Below are positions 1 to 13,530 of a stretch of DNA of 64,000 nucleotides, one piece after another. Made by a program: the position numbers and the translations under genes. The DNA comes from Phalacrocorax aristotelis. Taxonomy: Eukaryota > Chordata > Aves > Suliformes > Phalacrocoracidae. The number at the start of each line of letters is the position of its first letter. The first letter of the stretch is position 1. The stretch lies in NCBI RefSeq assembly GCF_949628215.1, contig NC_134281.1, forward strand, positions 42,056,512 to 42,120,511, given 5' to 3'. The notes beneath the pieces are model-generated. The model searched no databases. It was given only the letters and a program-made list of their open reading frames with translations, and was not told where the DNA came from.

Positions 1-651
1 GTCGCATTACATGTTACCATAGTATATGTCATGTAATAATAAATATAAAATCAGAAAATTATGTTACTGTTTAAAAAACCCAACTGATCTGAACTAATTC
101 TTTTTAAAGAATCTGCTTCACTTTACATTGTTTTGTTTTATTGTTTTTGTTTCATTTCCCCATTTGGCATCTTATACTGGCAAGAAAAGCTGAAACCCCT
201 TGAAATTCAGAATAAGTGAATGTGAGGCAAACACAGAAGGTAAGTATCTTAAAGAAATGTTGCAACATATTTTAGTCTGGTAGAATTCTAACAGTTCAAG
301 GGCTGTTGATCATACTGGGCAAGAAAATTTGCTTTTGAAGATAATACATATCATTTTTCAACCTGATAGTGACCACTCAGTAAACGTATAAATCTTAAAT
401 AGTTTAACAGCATTTTAAAAGGAATGAACATACTGCCATTCAGTATAAACACAGACAAAAATATATTCTGTCATATTTTGGAAACCCATTTTCCAAACAG
501 GGTGTTTTGGGTGATACATACATATTTGTGAGAAGTAGCTAACAGCCATGTATATTTGAATGGTAGTAAAAGGAGGGAGAATCTACAGGACAAGGAGCTA
601 GGGTGATCCCTGTCTGTCCAGCTATCTCAGTAGGAGGGGAAATACTGTCAG

Positions 652-725
652 TCCCATTTTACAGACTGAAAAGTGAGATTTAGATTAAGTGTCTTGCTCA
701 AATTCACAAAGGCAATCTCTGATAA
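652..725 (-). mobile_element. MIR-like ancient SINE fragment
   Basis: The plus strand reads CCCATTTTACAGA, then a diverged GAAAAGTGAGATTTAGATTAAGTG, then CTTGCTCAAATTCACA. This follows, in reverse complement, the core of the MIR/CORE-SINE consensus (ATTTTACAGATGAGGAAACTGAGG, then TTAAGTGACTTGCCCAAGGTCACACA). The fragment is heavily diverged and has no flanking duplication. Assignment is by memory of the consensus. Confidence 0.5.
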
Positions 726-1170
726 CACTTTGGGTCCTGCATCCTATTTCAGTCTCTTAATGTAACTAACCTTCCCTTCAGTTATTACAAGTCCTTCATT
801 CATTTATTTGACTTTTCTGAATATTGCAAAATTACTCGCTTCAACACTGAAGGGAATTCCTGGGGTTAAATGGCCCCAGCACCTTCTGCTATTCCAACAC
901 CTACACTAAAAATACATCTCTTCACACTTACAAAATATTTTGTTATGATATTATATGTCTGATCCAAGAAATGTCAGAATATAGTGAATATACTGGTAAT
1001 CTCGATGGGCATGCTCATCTCAGATGCACAATTCCAAAATCTTTTTGAGTAACGTGGTCAGTTAATGTTTTTGCAGTGTAACTCTTTTAGCGATGCAACA
1101 ATCTACAAAATGACATTAAATCAAAACTATCCCAGGGTGGAAAAAGGAGAAAATGCTGATGCGTGACCAA

Positions 1171-1185
1171 GGTGCGCTCTGCTGG
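1171..1185 (-). promoter_or_regulatory. CTCF-like motif (weak)
   Basis: The minus strand reads CCAGCAGAGCGCACC. It differs from the CTCF core pattern CCASYAGRKGGCRSY at one position, C in place of the first G of GGC. It is a motif match only. Confidence 0.2.
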
Positions 1186-3060
1186 AAAATACATAGCTTT
1201 TCTGCTATGAAGAAATAGGTAAAACTATTCCATATTTTTCTAGATTTTTATCTATAATCAGATCTGTTGAATCTCAAATTTCTTTTTTATTGAAGAATCA
1301 GCTTCAAAGGACACTCAAGTGAATACAAGGTAAACATTTATGTTTTTCCTTTCATAAAATGAGTTGTTATGAAATCTGGGGGTTTTTTTCTTATTTAAAT
1401 TCTTTTGTCATTTAAATAATCACCAAAGTATGATAGTATTTTACAGACTACTATGAATACAGGACTTCCCTCTGAGGTTTACATTTGACATGTGAGGTCT
1501 GGGATGAATGACACTATTCTCATGACATTTAAAAAAATCAGAAAAGTGTCAGTCCTAGAACTCCAGAGCCAAAAATAAAAATAGGCAGAAATAAAGGCAG
1601 AGCTGATCAGTCTCATTCAGCTGTCTAAAATTAGTGAAATGCAAACAATAAATTAGATACAGGGTTTAAAAGAAACTGTATTTTCAAAATTCTATTCAGT
1701 GCCAAAAACTGTGGGTTATTAGTAATAAAAGAAGCAATATTATAATTTATTTCAGCTTAATGTAAAACTGCACTGTTAGCCTTAGACCCAAGGAGGAAAC
1801 TACAAATAATCTGCCCAGCTTCATATGTTGGATAAGCAAATGAAAACCCTTAACTGGACTATTTATTTTTCTACAGAGATTCACATGATGTACGTAGTCT
1901 TTGTGATCCCTTAAAATTGCAATGTGCTCTCTTGACTAGGAAAAATGCAGTAACAAGTCGTGCTGATGATATTCTTCTCTCTCTCTCTCTTTTTAACACC
2001 TAAATGTTGCAGGAAATGTTACAACTGAGTATTCTGTGACCAAAACCGTGCGCAGGGAAAAAAAAAAGGCAGAGTCAAGTCCGTATTGCTTCCATGTTAA
2101 TTTGCGTTTATGTGGTTGGTTTACATATTATTAAAGCCACCCATCTGATCTATAACGGCAGCCCTGCTGACACTGTCTGACCCAGTTTGACAATCTGGAT
2201 AGAAATTGTAGGGCTGGCTGTTCAATGTCTGTGACTTTAACAGCATTGCTTTGGGCCTGGAATCAATTCTCTCTGTTTACAGACCATTTCACAGCCCTTT
2301 ACCTGCAACATCACTTGTGTCAGTCCCATAAATACTTTGGTGTATATAATGCTTGAATTAGCATAATGGTTTAGGCACAGAGCTTTAAGCACAAAGAAGG
2401 ACATGTCAACATGTTCTCTTCACTTAAGCAATTAAGAGCCATTATGCTGCTTCAGTGGAAATATCATCAAGGTTAAAGACAATCCCAAACACCCCTCTAA
2501 CCTTTTTATTCTAAGTCTAATAAATGAGGCATAGAAATTGAAATGTTAGTAAACAGTGCTACTTGCAAGCTCTTTTTGTATCATGTTTAATCAGACCTCT
2601 CATTCACCACTTGTGAAGTGTAAGGAAATGTGCAGGTTAACCATTGTCACAAGGTAAAAGGACTATTTTTCTTTTTGCAGAAGATCACCTCTTAGCAAAG
2701 GTTTGTTCTACATCTAATGTCAAGTTCTAGATGCTCTGACATGGCAGTGTAAAAAAAGAAAATAAACTTACGCGTAGGTAACACACAGACTGGGTCACAC
2801 ATAATAATTCTTGCCAAAACCTTTCTCTGTATGTGTTGGTGGGTATCACCTCCTCTTTTTGGTGTTTACTCCAGGCTTTGTATTTTTCTCTCCATGTTAC
2901 TTAAGAAAATGACCCAGTGGAAATTTGTTATTACAATGGATCTATTTTTATTTTAAGCTGGCAAGATTCAGCCAAACCCAGAACTAAGCTGTTGTTGCTC
3001 ACATGTAATTCTGGTGAGATGCAGCACGGAGGAACCTAGGCACTGAGTTTTCATGGCTTG

Positions 3061-3148
3061 ATTTTGGTGTGTGTGGTGGTTTATTTAGGTTTGGGGTTTT
3101 TTGTTGTGGGGTTGTTTTGGTTTTGGTTTTTGGTTTTGTTTTTTTTTA
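3061..3148. repeat. T/G-rich low-complexity tract
   Basis: The plus strand is almost entirely T and G, built from runs such as GGTTTGGGG, TTTTGGTTTTGG and TTTTTGG, and ends in a T9 run. Similar tracts occur at 40564-40638 and around 62573-62605. No retroelement body is attached that I can recognise. Confidence 0.75.
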
Positions 3149-5526
3149 ATTAATTCATAATGCTCAGTCCCTTGATTCTGAAGCCTTTGCAAAGTCTTAG
3201 GAAAAAGTGGGAGAGAAAGTGAGCAGCTGTAGCAGAGAGAGAGAAACCTCTGGTAGGGGAAAGCCCTAACAGTGCAGAGAGGACAGAAGCCAGGCAACAG
3301 AACCCAGCAGCATGCTGCCTGCAGATGACTGAGCAGCGTTACAGAGCAATTATTTCACTCTGATACTGCCATTGTGCCAGAAGACAACAGAATAACCACT
3401 TCAAAGTATGGTGGAAGCAAGGTAACCTATAAAAACATGATTCAAAGGGAAAGAATTGCTTCCCTTGGAAAGGTTGACTGGCACCACAGACCCCAAACTC
3501 TGTATACCTCCTCCTGCAGCAGCAAGTGCAGCCCTCAGCATGTCATTATATTAGCTAGGCAGCCCAGCATCAGCTTTTGCACTTCACAAGCCTCATCTTT
3601 AACCAAAAGTAACTACTTTGGTGGCCAAAAAAGCCACTCGGTCTCCAAGCTCAGCAGTCTTGAGTTGGTAACACCCTGGACGGTGCTTGGTAGCACCCTC
3701 CTAAGCTAAGTCCTTGTTTTCCCACTGCAGTATTTGAAGTATTTCATGTTTGGGAAACACTCGAGCTCTGTTTTGGGTTAACATAAATGTTGGAGATGAA
3801 ACAACTTTCTTTTATTAATGCTTTGATTAATTTTTAGTTTTTTTATTAATGCTTTTTTAAAAATTTTTAACTAATGTTTTGAGTCACTTCCCCAGATCTT
3901 TTGGGAGAAGACAGTGAGTGGGCTACCTCAGTTGTATAAAGGCTATAACAATTATATAGCAAGCACAAGTGGTGGCTAAAAGCCAGGCTTCTCAGACATT
4001 CATTGCAGTAGTTGCTCTCTAACAATTACATGTTTCCTGCTTGCACCTCTGTAATTGCATGTCTGTTAGCTTTCCTGTCAGGAATCTCACCGGGCATCTT
4101 GGCTACTAGAAGCAACATTGTTAAACTCCCCAAGCACCAGTAGTTAGTGGCAGCTCCCTTCCTATTACCCTCAGGAAAGGGGCAAGGATCCTGAACCATC
4201 TAGCTGGGACTGTGCTTAGCAGTTTCGGTGGCTTTGTGAGCACAACAGAGTTTGCAGAGTCTCACCTCCATTATTAGAGTGCTTTTTTCTCTTTTTTTTT
4301 TTTAAAGCATATGATTTTTATATGCTCCAAAGAGGACAGTTTGAATCACTCTGATTTCAGTTTTCAAGAACTTCACCATTCGCCAGGAGAACATGCTGAA
4401 TTTTTGTATGGATCATCTCATCCCACCTGCACCTAAACTCCATCCCCCCTCCCTACTGCCACTCCACGCTGAGATATGGCAGCAGCTGGAAATGGCTGTT
4501 TCACTCCAGAAGAGCTTTAAACAAATCTCACCTTCATTTCAATACCATCAGCTTAAGCTGCAAACCCAGAAGCCTGATGGAAGTGAATTGCCTTCTTATT
4601 TTATGCTACCCCCTCAGGACCATCCTGAGAAGATTGCCAAATTACAGCAGAGATTTCCTCAGAATGAGGCAGAGCTGAAATTAAGTTAGTCTCACTTTTA
4701 AAGAGATCCAGCTATGGTAACTTTATAATTGAGCCATTTTGTTCTGCTCTCAATCAGCTTCAAATCGAAGGACAAATTGCTCGGAGATAGCATAGGTTGC
4801 AGTTTGAAAACTGACAATAATAAGCAAACATTACAGTCTGATTCGATCTGCTCTCACTCCGGTGTAATAACTTTCTTTGAAGGTTGGTTTGAGATACATG
4901 GTAATGCCTGGAGGCCAAGAACTTGATTTTGTTCTTCTTACAAGTTCTGTGTGCTGCAATCTCTGTACTATATATCAGCGGATGCTTGGCAGCTTCTCTT
5001 GACTAACCATGAGTGTCATCCACATTCTTCAGGTGAGAGAACCACAGAGCATAGCCAAGCTGCGCTGAGGCATTGGTGTGTAGCCATCCATATTTCATAA
5101 ATCTTATGGTTTGATAAAAAGCTGCAGATTGCACATTCAAGGTGTACAGGAGCATCAGGGAAGGTCCTGCAACAGGATTCCTGTTCCATGTTCAGATCTC
5201 ATGAGGCAAGTTGTGTTCCTTCCCATAAAGTGACGTTCATCTTCCATTGCAAGTGTGCTCCCATGTTTCCTGAAGAAAATATGCTAGAGGAGAGTCATTT
5301 GGTAGTGTTTGGAGCTTGGATGGGAAAACTGTTTTACAGAGCTGAGAGTGGTACGGAAGGGTCATTGCAGAAAGGTCTCTGCTTTGAGGAATAGAGGTAG
5401 TACGTTATGCACTTGCCCTGTAGGCTTCATACAGCACCCTGCAAACTGACAGCTAGTTAATAGTCCCTTTTCTCTTCTATGTTTAGAGCTACAAAGATTG
5501 TTTTTAGTATATAGTAACACTTTAGC

Positions 5527-5665
5527 ACCTTTTGAGGATCTCAAAGCAGATATTAATTAAGCTTCCTAGCACCTATGGGAAGGGAGTAAATAGCCCAATT
5601 GCCACTTTATAGAAAGGAAATGACTAGCCAAGGTCATCCACTGAGGCAGAGCCAGGAATAGCATG
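5527..5665 (-). mobile_element. MIR/CORE-SINE-like fragment with 3' region
   Basis: The plus strand carries GAGGATCTCAAAGCA followed by TATTAATTAAGCTTCCTAGCACC, then CACTTTATAGAAAGGAAATGACTAGCCAAGGTCATCC and GAGGCAGAGCCAGGAATAG. This order matches the reverse complement of the MIR-related element common in sauropsid genomes: a 'tctcaaagcactttacaaacattaattaa' portion, then 'cattttacagatggggaaactgaggc', then 'cttgcccaaggtcacac' and 'gtggcagagccaggaa'. It is the best preserved of the SINE-like fragments here. Confidence 0.55.
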
Positions 5666-8600
5666 TAGGCGATAAAACAAGAATTACATAGCTGCCTTTT
5701 CTCCAAAGAAAGATGACCCAAAAGAAAACCTCACCAGAACTTTTACTCAAATTTGGGGGAAAAATATGCAAAACAATTAATAAGAATTTTCCTTTCTACA
5801 CCATCAGAACTCTTGTTACATTTTCCAGCCCCAAATCTGAACGCTTTCATTCGGAGACATTGTCAGTGCTTGATGAATGAATATTATGCTCCTGGTAGGA
5901 GTCTTTGATGAGTAATTTTATTTTTTCTTTTAGCCTGATTTCCTAAACATATGGACACATGCAAATAATGTTAATTCTTATATGTTTTCTGTATCTAAGT
6001 ATTAGTCTCACTTACCTATTACAACAGCCTGCAATAGATCCAAAATTATGAATCTACAATATTTATAGGAATTTCCTAGTTAAAGAAAAAGAAGTCAATT
6101 GCAAAGGATTATGGCTACAACTGAGGATAAATTAAACGTAGGACTTTTGAAATGTTTTAGGTTCCAAGTCCTTTTGGGACCCAAACAGTGTTGACCAATC
6201 CCCTAGAAGTTATAAAGCTTCCAAGCAGCTGCTAGATGAAAACTCCTTGGTAGAAATAAGAATCAGAGCAGCCTCTGCAATACTGTGGGAACTGTTTCTT
6301 CTGTTGTCTTGGGCTGGAAATAGTTCGGTAGTTACTTTTCAGGGATGTTCTCAGCAATGGAAACTGAGAACTAGAAACAGAATCCAGAAAACATTTTGAG
6401 CAACAGAGCAGATCTTTGACCTTTTGAAACTTACTCATTAGAGCTCCATAACAGCAGTTGTGACTGAGATTGTGTCTTCACCTTCTGAAGCTGAGATACC
6501 TGCTGCTTGCATTCAGGTAGATTTACCATCTTCTGTTGACAGTGTGGGACCTACCACAAGAGGTCATTCACCCCAGAAAGAAAGAGCAGGCTTAGCCACA
6601 AACATTCTCATTATTTTATATCTCTCATTTGTCATTCAAACATCCCTGTCCACTTTCACCCTATATAAGAAACTGTAATTGAAAGCAAGCATCCGTTCAT
6701 ATGTTTTGCAGCTAGAGTGACTCTGTGATCATTTAGCTTTATCCAGGCTTTAACAAATGCTGCCACAGATGCTTATTCCACTTTTTTCTGCATGAATAAA
6801 TAAAGAGCACTTATACAAATGACACGTATGTCAATCTTTACGTCACAATACTTCCTGCAGTTTTATCCCAAGTAGGAGACATCAAACTGAAGCCATTTAA
6901 GAATTAACAGCCTGTACCCAAGACAGAAAATGGAGTTTATAAAACAGGTGGATGAAGACCAGTATTCACTTGCATCGCATTAAAGCAAATCTGTTTATAT
7001 TTTATTTCCTATATACTGACCTGAATGTCCATTTTTACAATAATCATTTCTCTAGGGTATGTGATATTTGCACGTGGATTGGTATGGTCTAGTAGACCTT
7101 CCATGTAAGAAATGGTCTATCAGATGAGAAGAGGGAGCCACTGTCCAGACAATTCTATAGCAATCCACCAACTGTGCCAGCCAAGGGTTTGTCTTTCCAG
7201 CCTGAATCCACACATAGATCATAGGATTCTTCTGCAATGCCATAAGTTGTACTTAAATACAGGGAAAAGTTAGCACCCAGTGCTTTAGGCAGAGACAGTT
7301 CTCTAGATTTTTATACAACTGCACACTTATATTGGTATTGCTATCCTGGGTGCATATTAACCATGATTGAAACAACGCCCATTGGAAGTCTTAAAACCTT
7401 AACCACCAGTTTTACTTCTAAAATAAAGTAAACTGCCAAAAGTTCTGATAAAAGCGACAATTTATATTTTTAAGTAGTACATCCGGAATTTTCCTATAGC
7501 TGTAGACAAAGAAATTCTTACCCAGATAAGTATAAGAGCACCAATAAATTTAAGGTAGCTTATGCAAGTTAGGCACTAATGAATGTCATCTTCTGTTTTG
7601 TCATGAAAAAAGATCTTTCTGCTGCTAAAGGAGACTGATTTAGATTATGAATAGCTGTAGTGATTTGCAAAAATGGCTCCAGAGAGATAGACTGAGATTC
7701 CATATACTCATGGCACTTGAGGTTTCTGCCCTTTTTGTTGAAAATTAATTTGTCCTGTGGGTTATTGGATTCTAGCTCAGCCAATGTATATTGCTCAGTC
7801 ATCACAAATTTACTCAAAATTTAGTGTAGCTGAAGTTCATTCAACAAGACAAAAGTCTACAGTTGAAAGCTTCTAAAAATCTTTTTTAAAAACTGGCTAA
7901 CGATGTAATTGAAAGCGCTGGAATCAAAGTAGATTTACAAAATGTTTTGCAGGTATCAATAAGTGGTTTATTATATTAAGGACACTCTTCAGTTTGCTCT
8001 TTTGGTGGTGAAAACAAATCGGTGGTTTACTGTTCCCTTGATGCAAGGGGCTTTTAGTGTTTGGCGCCGCGCCTCGAACCCAAAACTTACATTCCTAAAA
8101 TCAGAAAAGGTGCCTTGTAACATATTCTACAGCTTCTTACACTACTTCTTTAATTTGACACATATTATTTTTTATGGAATAGAGAGAGAAACTCTAGTTA
8201 TAAAATGTCAAATGCCTCCCCTTACATACTATTGCTTTTCTTTTTTTCCTTTTCTTTTTTATCCCTTCTTTTCTCTGTTTACCTTTGATGCATGAGTAGA
8301 AATTTTGTTTGTATTCTTAGAATTCTTATCTAGTGAGAGCAGAGCATTTACTTCTCAGGATTAAACATTGCTGATGATTGGAGATTTGGTGTCCCAAAGA
8401 CAAATAGGTTAAGGTTAAAAAAAATCTAATTCTGTTCAAATCAGCAAGCTTCTTGTTTAAATTAAAAGGCTGTAACTAATTTGATTGATGGATCCAAGTC
8501 ATCTCCTAGCCTCCATGTTGGTAAATCTGACTACTGAACCACCACCAATAGGGATCTGGAGGTAAAGGTTATCAGAAATACAACCATACAAAGGTAGCTG

Positions 8601-9599
8601 TGGTGCAAAAACTAACATGGGCAGTGATATAAGGAGAGATGATTAAAGAATAAGCAGATCTTAAATGTTCACAGGAGAGTGGTTTTTCATTAACTATAAA
8701 GGATAAAAACCTTCTTGAAGAGAAATAATTCTCCTTATTTTAAGCTTTATCGGAAACAGTTTCATGTCTCATTTAAATGATGGGGGTTTTTAAAAAGAAA
8801 AATATGAAGGCAGATAGAACTGATGGTATATGGGAAAAGCTCATTTTGTGCACAACTACTGTGTATGGTTCCCAAGTAGTAAGTCTATAAACAGTTTGTT
8901 TGTATTCTTTCTACTGGGAATTATGCTTTAAAAAGACAAACAAGAATTTAAAATTCAGTTTAAATTTAATAATAGAATCACTTCATACATCTCAGTAAAG
9001 TAAGAAGAAACATTCTGAATAAAAATGCGTGTAGAGTCCAAATCTCTGTTCAGCTGGCTATTTTTTATATTTAAATTTTTATTTTTTTTTATTCCTAGCT
9101 CTAGTGATATATCTGAATACGACTGATCAAGTTTAAGCTATGAGGCTCTCATCTCTTTCCTTGATACACAAGGCTTATACAAGTGCAAGAAATGAGATAC
9201 AGTGTGATAACCAAATCATGACACAATGGACTGGAAATTTTAGATTAATAAACCTCTTTCGGAAGAGAACTAAATAACTTTTACAGTTTTATCTATGGCT
9301 ATTTGTTTCTTTGAAGATTTATGGTCCTTGCAACAGATACGCATCTTATCTTTCACTCTTCAGATTAAAGGAAGATGATTTTAAACAGGCTTCTGACTGG
9401 CATAATCTGGAATTGCAGATGATCTCCCTTTAAAAAAATGCTAAAAGTGAACTTGCAAGTCAAATGAAAATATCATTACATATGTCAGAAGGGTCTGAGA
9501 AAAAAATCTGCATACAGCTAAACAAGATCTAATCCTTATTATCGTGACCCGATATCCTCAGACAGCACTTTATCAGCCAGGTGCAATCCATAACGCTTA

Positions 9600-10330
9600 A
9601 CAAGGAATTAAAACTTTTCATGCTGCTGCTGCTTTAATTGATTGATGCTAAAAGTTTAGAAACTAAAATCTAACCAGCTATTACAAAGCTCCTTTAACCA
9701 AGCCTTCTCCTTTGAAAGCGGGATCCTCAATTGAAACTGGCAGCCCACATTTTTAGGTTTCAAGCAGCTCTGTCATTCTAGGAGGAATGTGTCTGCCACT
9801 TCACACGATAGCTTGAGCTGAAAGACATGTACTTTGAATCAGAGAATCAATAGAACACTTAATGGACAATTAGGAGAACAGCTGTAGGACTGTCAAAGGC
9901 CCATCTGTACACAGCTCAAACAGCCTCCGCCTGGACAGGGCATGCAAAAAACACAGCTTACTGCCCCAGGGCACCCGCTCCCATTACAAAATCCCCCTTT
10001 CATTTCACATTTAATGTTAATATAGTATTCTTTTTTCATTACAAATTTTAACACGTGTAGAAAATTATGGAAATTGCTCAGGCCATTTGTCAACTTATAT
10101 CATGTGAATTGATCAATAAATTTCACCACTTTGTTGTTAATGTAGATAAATTTTGGCATTTAATTAAGCTACAGTGAAAATGCGGCCACTTTTAATTTCA
10201 GCAGATGCTACCTTTTCATCTGTAATACAGGAATACATTGGCAAATACAATCCAGTCGCTAAATATTTATAGACAACATGACAATTCCGAAAAGAGTTAT
10301 CATCAATGATTTTGGTTCCGAAACAATTAA
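9600..10330. promoter_or_regulatory. AT-rich block with homeodomain/PBX-type sites
   Basis: Non-coding block with TTAATTGATTGATG at 9634-9647 (tandem PBX/HOX-like TGATTGAT), TTTAATTAAG at 10159-10168 and many other TAAT cores. No repeats or frames explain it. Such composition is typical of deeply conserved developmental enhancers, but conservation cannot be tested here, so this is inference only. Confidence 0.2.
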
Positions 10331-11443
10331 CGTTGTTTAAAAGAGCTCATGTGGAAAGCTGAAATAAATTCTAAACAGCAGATTAAGTTATGGCTACAGA
10401 GATACAGTGCATATATGTAAAGCACATAAATCTACACGTTATAAACACATATGCCCACACTGATTATTATAGGAATACTGTCTATGGCATATATGCACAA
10501 AAACATATGTAAATTCTGATAAACTGAGGTACAAATTCCCATATGCATAAGTACTTGTGCACTACACATACACTTTTACATATATCTCTATGAATTAGAC
10601 CTATATAGTGATATTTATCTTTAATGGAACTGCTTTGCAAAAACGTAATGAGAGAGATTGATCTCAGGAAGTAACATCACAGAAGGAAACATTTCATGTA
10701 TAAACAGTTTATGCAGAAAAACTAAGAGTTGACAAAGGCATTGCTGTTTACAATAATAAATGTATTTAACTTTTAAAAATACCGGATAAATTTCTAAACC
10801 ACAATAATCAGGGATTAGCCTTTAAACTTCTGGATATTTTTAAAGCACACACAGATTTGGCCAGACAATAAGAAACATAAATGAACATTTTAGGCTTTCT
10901 ATATGGCCTTAGGGACCCCGAGATGAAATCCTGCCTCTGACAGCCAGAGGCCCTAGACACAGCACTCAGCAGCAAGACTTGACATGATAAACTGCTGTAT
11001 CTCATTTGAGTGGGTAGGGGGAGGAGGTTGCCTGGTGGTGACATTGCCAGTGCCTCTGGGGTAGGAAAAGCCTTGAAATCCTATCGCTGGCTTTGCTATA
11101 ATCCCCCTGACCAAGCAGGCTCCCAGCCTGACCTGCAATTTTTGCTGAAGAACTTGCTTATCATTTAGAGGCCAACTGTGCTGGCAGCATGAACTTGTGT
11201 GCAGGAGAAACCATGGGACAGGGAAATCAGAGGTGGTCACATACACTTAATCCTTATGAAGGACTCTCAGTAACTTGAGCAGACAGGTTCAACATCTTCC
11301 CACACTCAGGCAATGAAACAATCCCATATTCAAGCACCGGGCAGGAGGGCAGACATCAAGCATCCCATAGGTAAAATTCCTCTTGTTTGACTCCATTGTG
11401 AATTTCTCAGTTATCACTGCTGGTAAAATCATGTAACTTGATA

Positions 11444-11873
<430 letters not shown>

Positions 11874-12806
11874 CCCACTCAGACACACCAATAATTTTTA
11901 AAGTGGAGTTTCTGGTTTTGTGGATTTGTCGGCACTGCAGCATGTTTTATTTTCAGGTTTTCAGAGAAACTGGTCAGCAGATTTCTTGAAGTTGTTAGGG
12001 AGTGCAGAGAAGAGGACTGGAATACTGTTCAAATTGAGACTAACTGGCTTTCAGCCAAGGGTTTGCAATTCATACAAAGAGATCAGGGAATCCGAATACA
12101 GTAACTGTGGTTTTGAACCACAGGGAAATATCTGGACAGGACAGAATATACTCAATAAATATGGAACATTCTAACCAAATCTTGAGTCATTGAAATTATC
12201 TCATTGGCCTTTTCTCTTAAACAGAAAGCTTTGTCTCAGTTTAGCAAGGCTTTTTTGCATTACACAGCACAGGCATTTACTCCTCCTGGGCTGGATCAAC
12301 ACATGAATTGAGCAGTGCATGCCCTGTTCCTGCTGGCACTGGGATGCAGAGTCTCCTCCTGCTGAGAAGGAGCAATGTTCCAGAGGAGGTGTCTTGGCCA
12401 GGCTCTCACTGCTGCTCCTGCAATGTGCCGTCCAGCCTACCTGCGTGCAGACAGGGTCTGCTGATGTGGCTACATTTCCAACACCCTTCAAAGAGCCTGC
12501 GCATATGTACATAAAACCACTCACTAGTATGCAGGCACACACATAAGGAGGAGAGCGGTTCCACTGGAGGATGATCCAAAGAGAGATGGTGATGGGTCTC
12601 TACAGCTTCAGCCCAGCAGTTGTAACTTCTGCCTGACATGACACTCTGGTGAGTGGAGAGAGGCCTGTTGAGATGGTATGTGTGAGCTACTTTTTTATCC
12701 TTTTTTGTGGCCTGGCACGATGACCCATGCATTTTATGACAATTTTTTCAGGTGAAATTAGAAGAACTTTGAAAAAAAATCTAGCTTAAAGGTCTAAAAA
12801 AATCTC

Positions 12807-12821
12807 AGTGCCATCTGCTGC
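12807..12821 (-). promoter_or_regulatory. CTCF-like motif
   Basis: The minus strand reads GCAGCAGATGGCACT, matching the CTCF core CCASYAGRKGGCRSY at all but the first base. It is a motif match only. Confidence 0.25.
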
Positions 12822-13287
12822 AGTTAAATTTCATGTGCACGCCATAGTGGATCAATGGTGATACCCACTGCTGAGCTGTTATAACACTCACCCTTTCTCC
12901 CCATTTCCACAGCAGAAGCAGAAGCAGAGGCAGTGAGCGGAGTGTGAAAGGACCCATCCCAGCCAGTGGCACAGCACTAAACCAGCAACTACAGCTTCTA
13001 CATCATGTAAGTTGGCCGTGCCACAGTATCTTCTTCAGTAAAGTGAAAAATGCTTGACAGTTTGACATAGCTGTGCTTGTTTCTCAGTCTGACGGCATTA
13101 TGAGGAATATTTACCAAGTTTTTAATGGTGAAGACCTGAACCCTAGATAGGAGGGGATTATACTAGAACGAGCAACAAAAAAGTCCATTAAACGATCTTT
13201 GTTTTTAAAAGATCTCAGTAACAACAAATCCATTTGGCCATTTCATAAGTAGAGAATTTTTGTGGGAGACTCCTATTTATCTGATTT

Positions 13288-13530
13288 ATTAGAAATGCTC
13301 CATTGAGACACAAAGCATTTTTCTAATAAACCTAGAGGTTAGCACTATTGTTTTCAGTACAGCTGACCCTTGGATTTGCTGTAAAACCAGAATCATTAGA
13401 AATGCTCCATTGGTTATACTAGAGCATTTCAAATGAATCAGAGGGTCAGCTCTATTGAAATAATTTAAAATATCTAGATTCATGAGAAAAACTCCATTGA
13501 AATGCATGGAGCGTTTCTAATAAATCCAGA
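13288..13530. repeat. Tandem array of three diverged hairpins
   Basis: The 18-mer ATTAGAAATGCTCCATTG occurs identically at 13288-13305 and 13395-13412, with a diverged third copy ATGAGAAAAACTCCATTG at 13482-13499. Each copy is followed within about 10 bases by an inverted partner: GCATTTTTCTAAT (from 13315), AGAGCATTTCAAAT (from 13421) and GGAGCGTTTCTAAT (from 13508). The result is three potential stem-loops about 107 and 87 bases apart. A further inverted pair, AGCTGACCCTTGGATT (13361-13376) and AATCAGAGGGTCAGCT (13436-13451), matches at 14 of 16 positions. It could be an old palindromic non-autonomous DNA transposon or a decayed satellite. Confidence 0.8.

Noticed and set aside
2352-2395. 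Possible tRNA-like 5' end of a MIR element (AGCATAATGGTTTAGGCAC)
   Set aside because: Only about 20 bases resemble the MIR head and the sequence does not continue into the body; too weak to call.
4393-4689. 98-codon plus-strand frame
   Set aside because: No similarity I recognise, no splice or neighbour context; expected by chance in this length of sequence.
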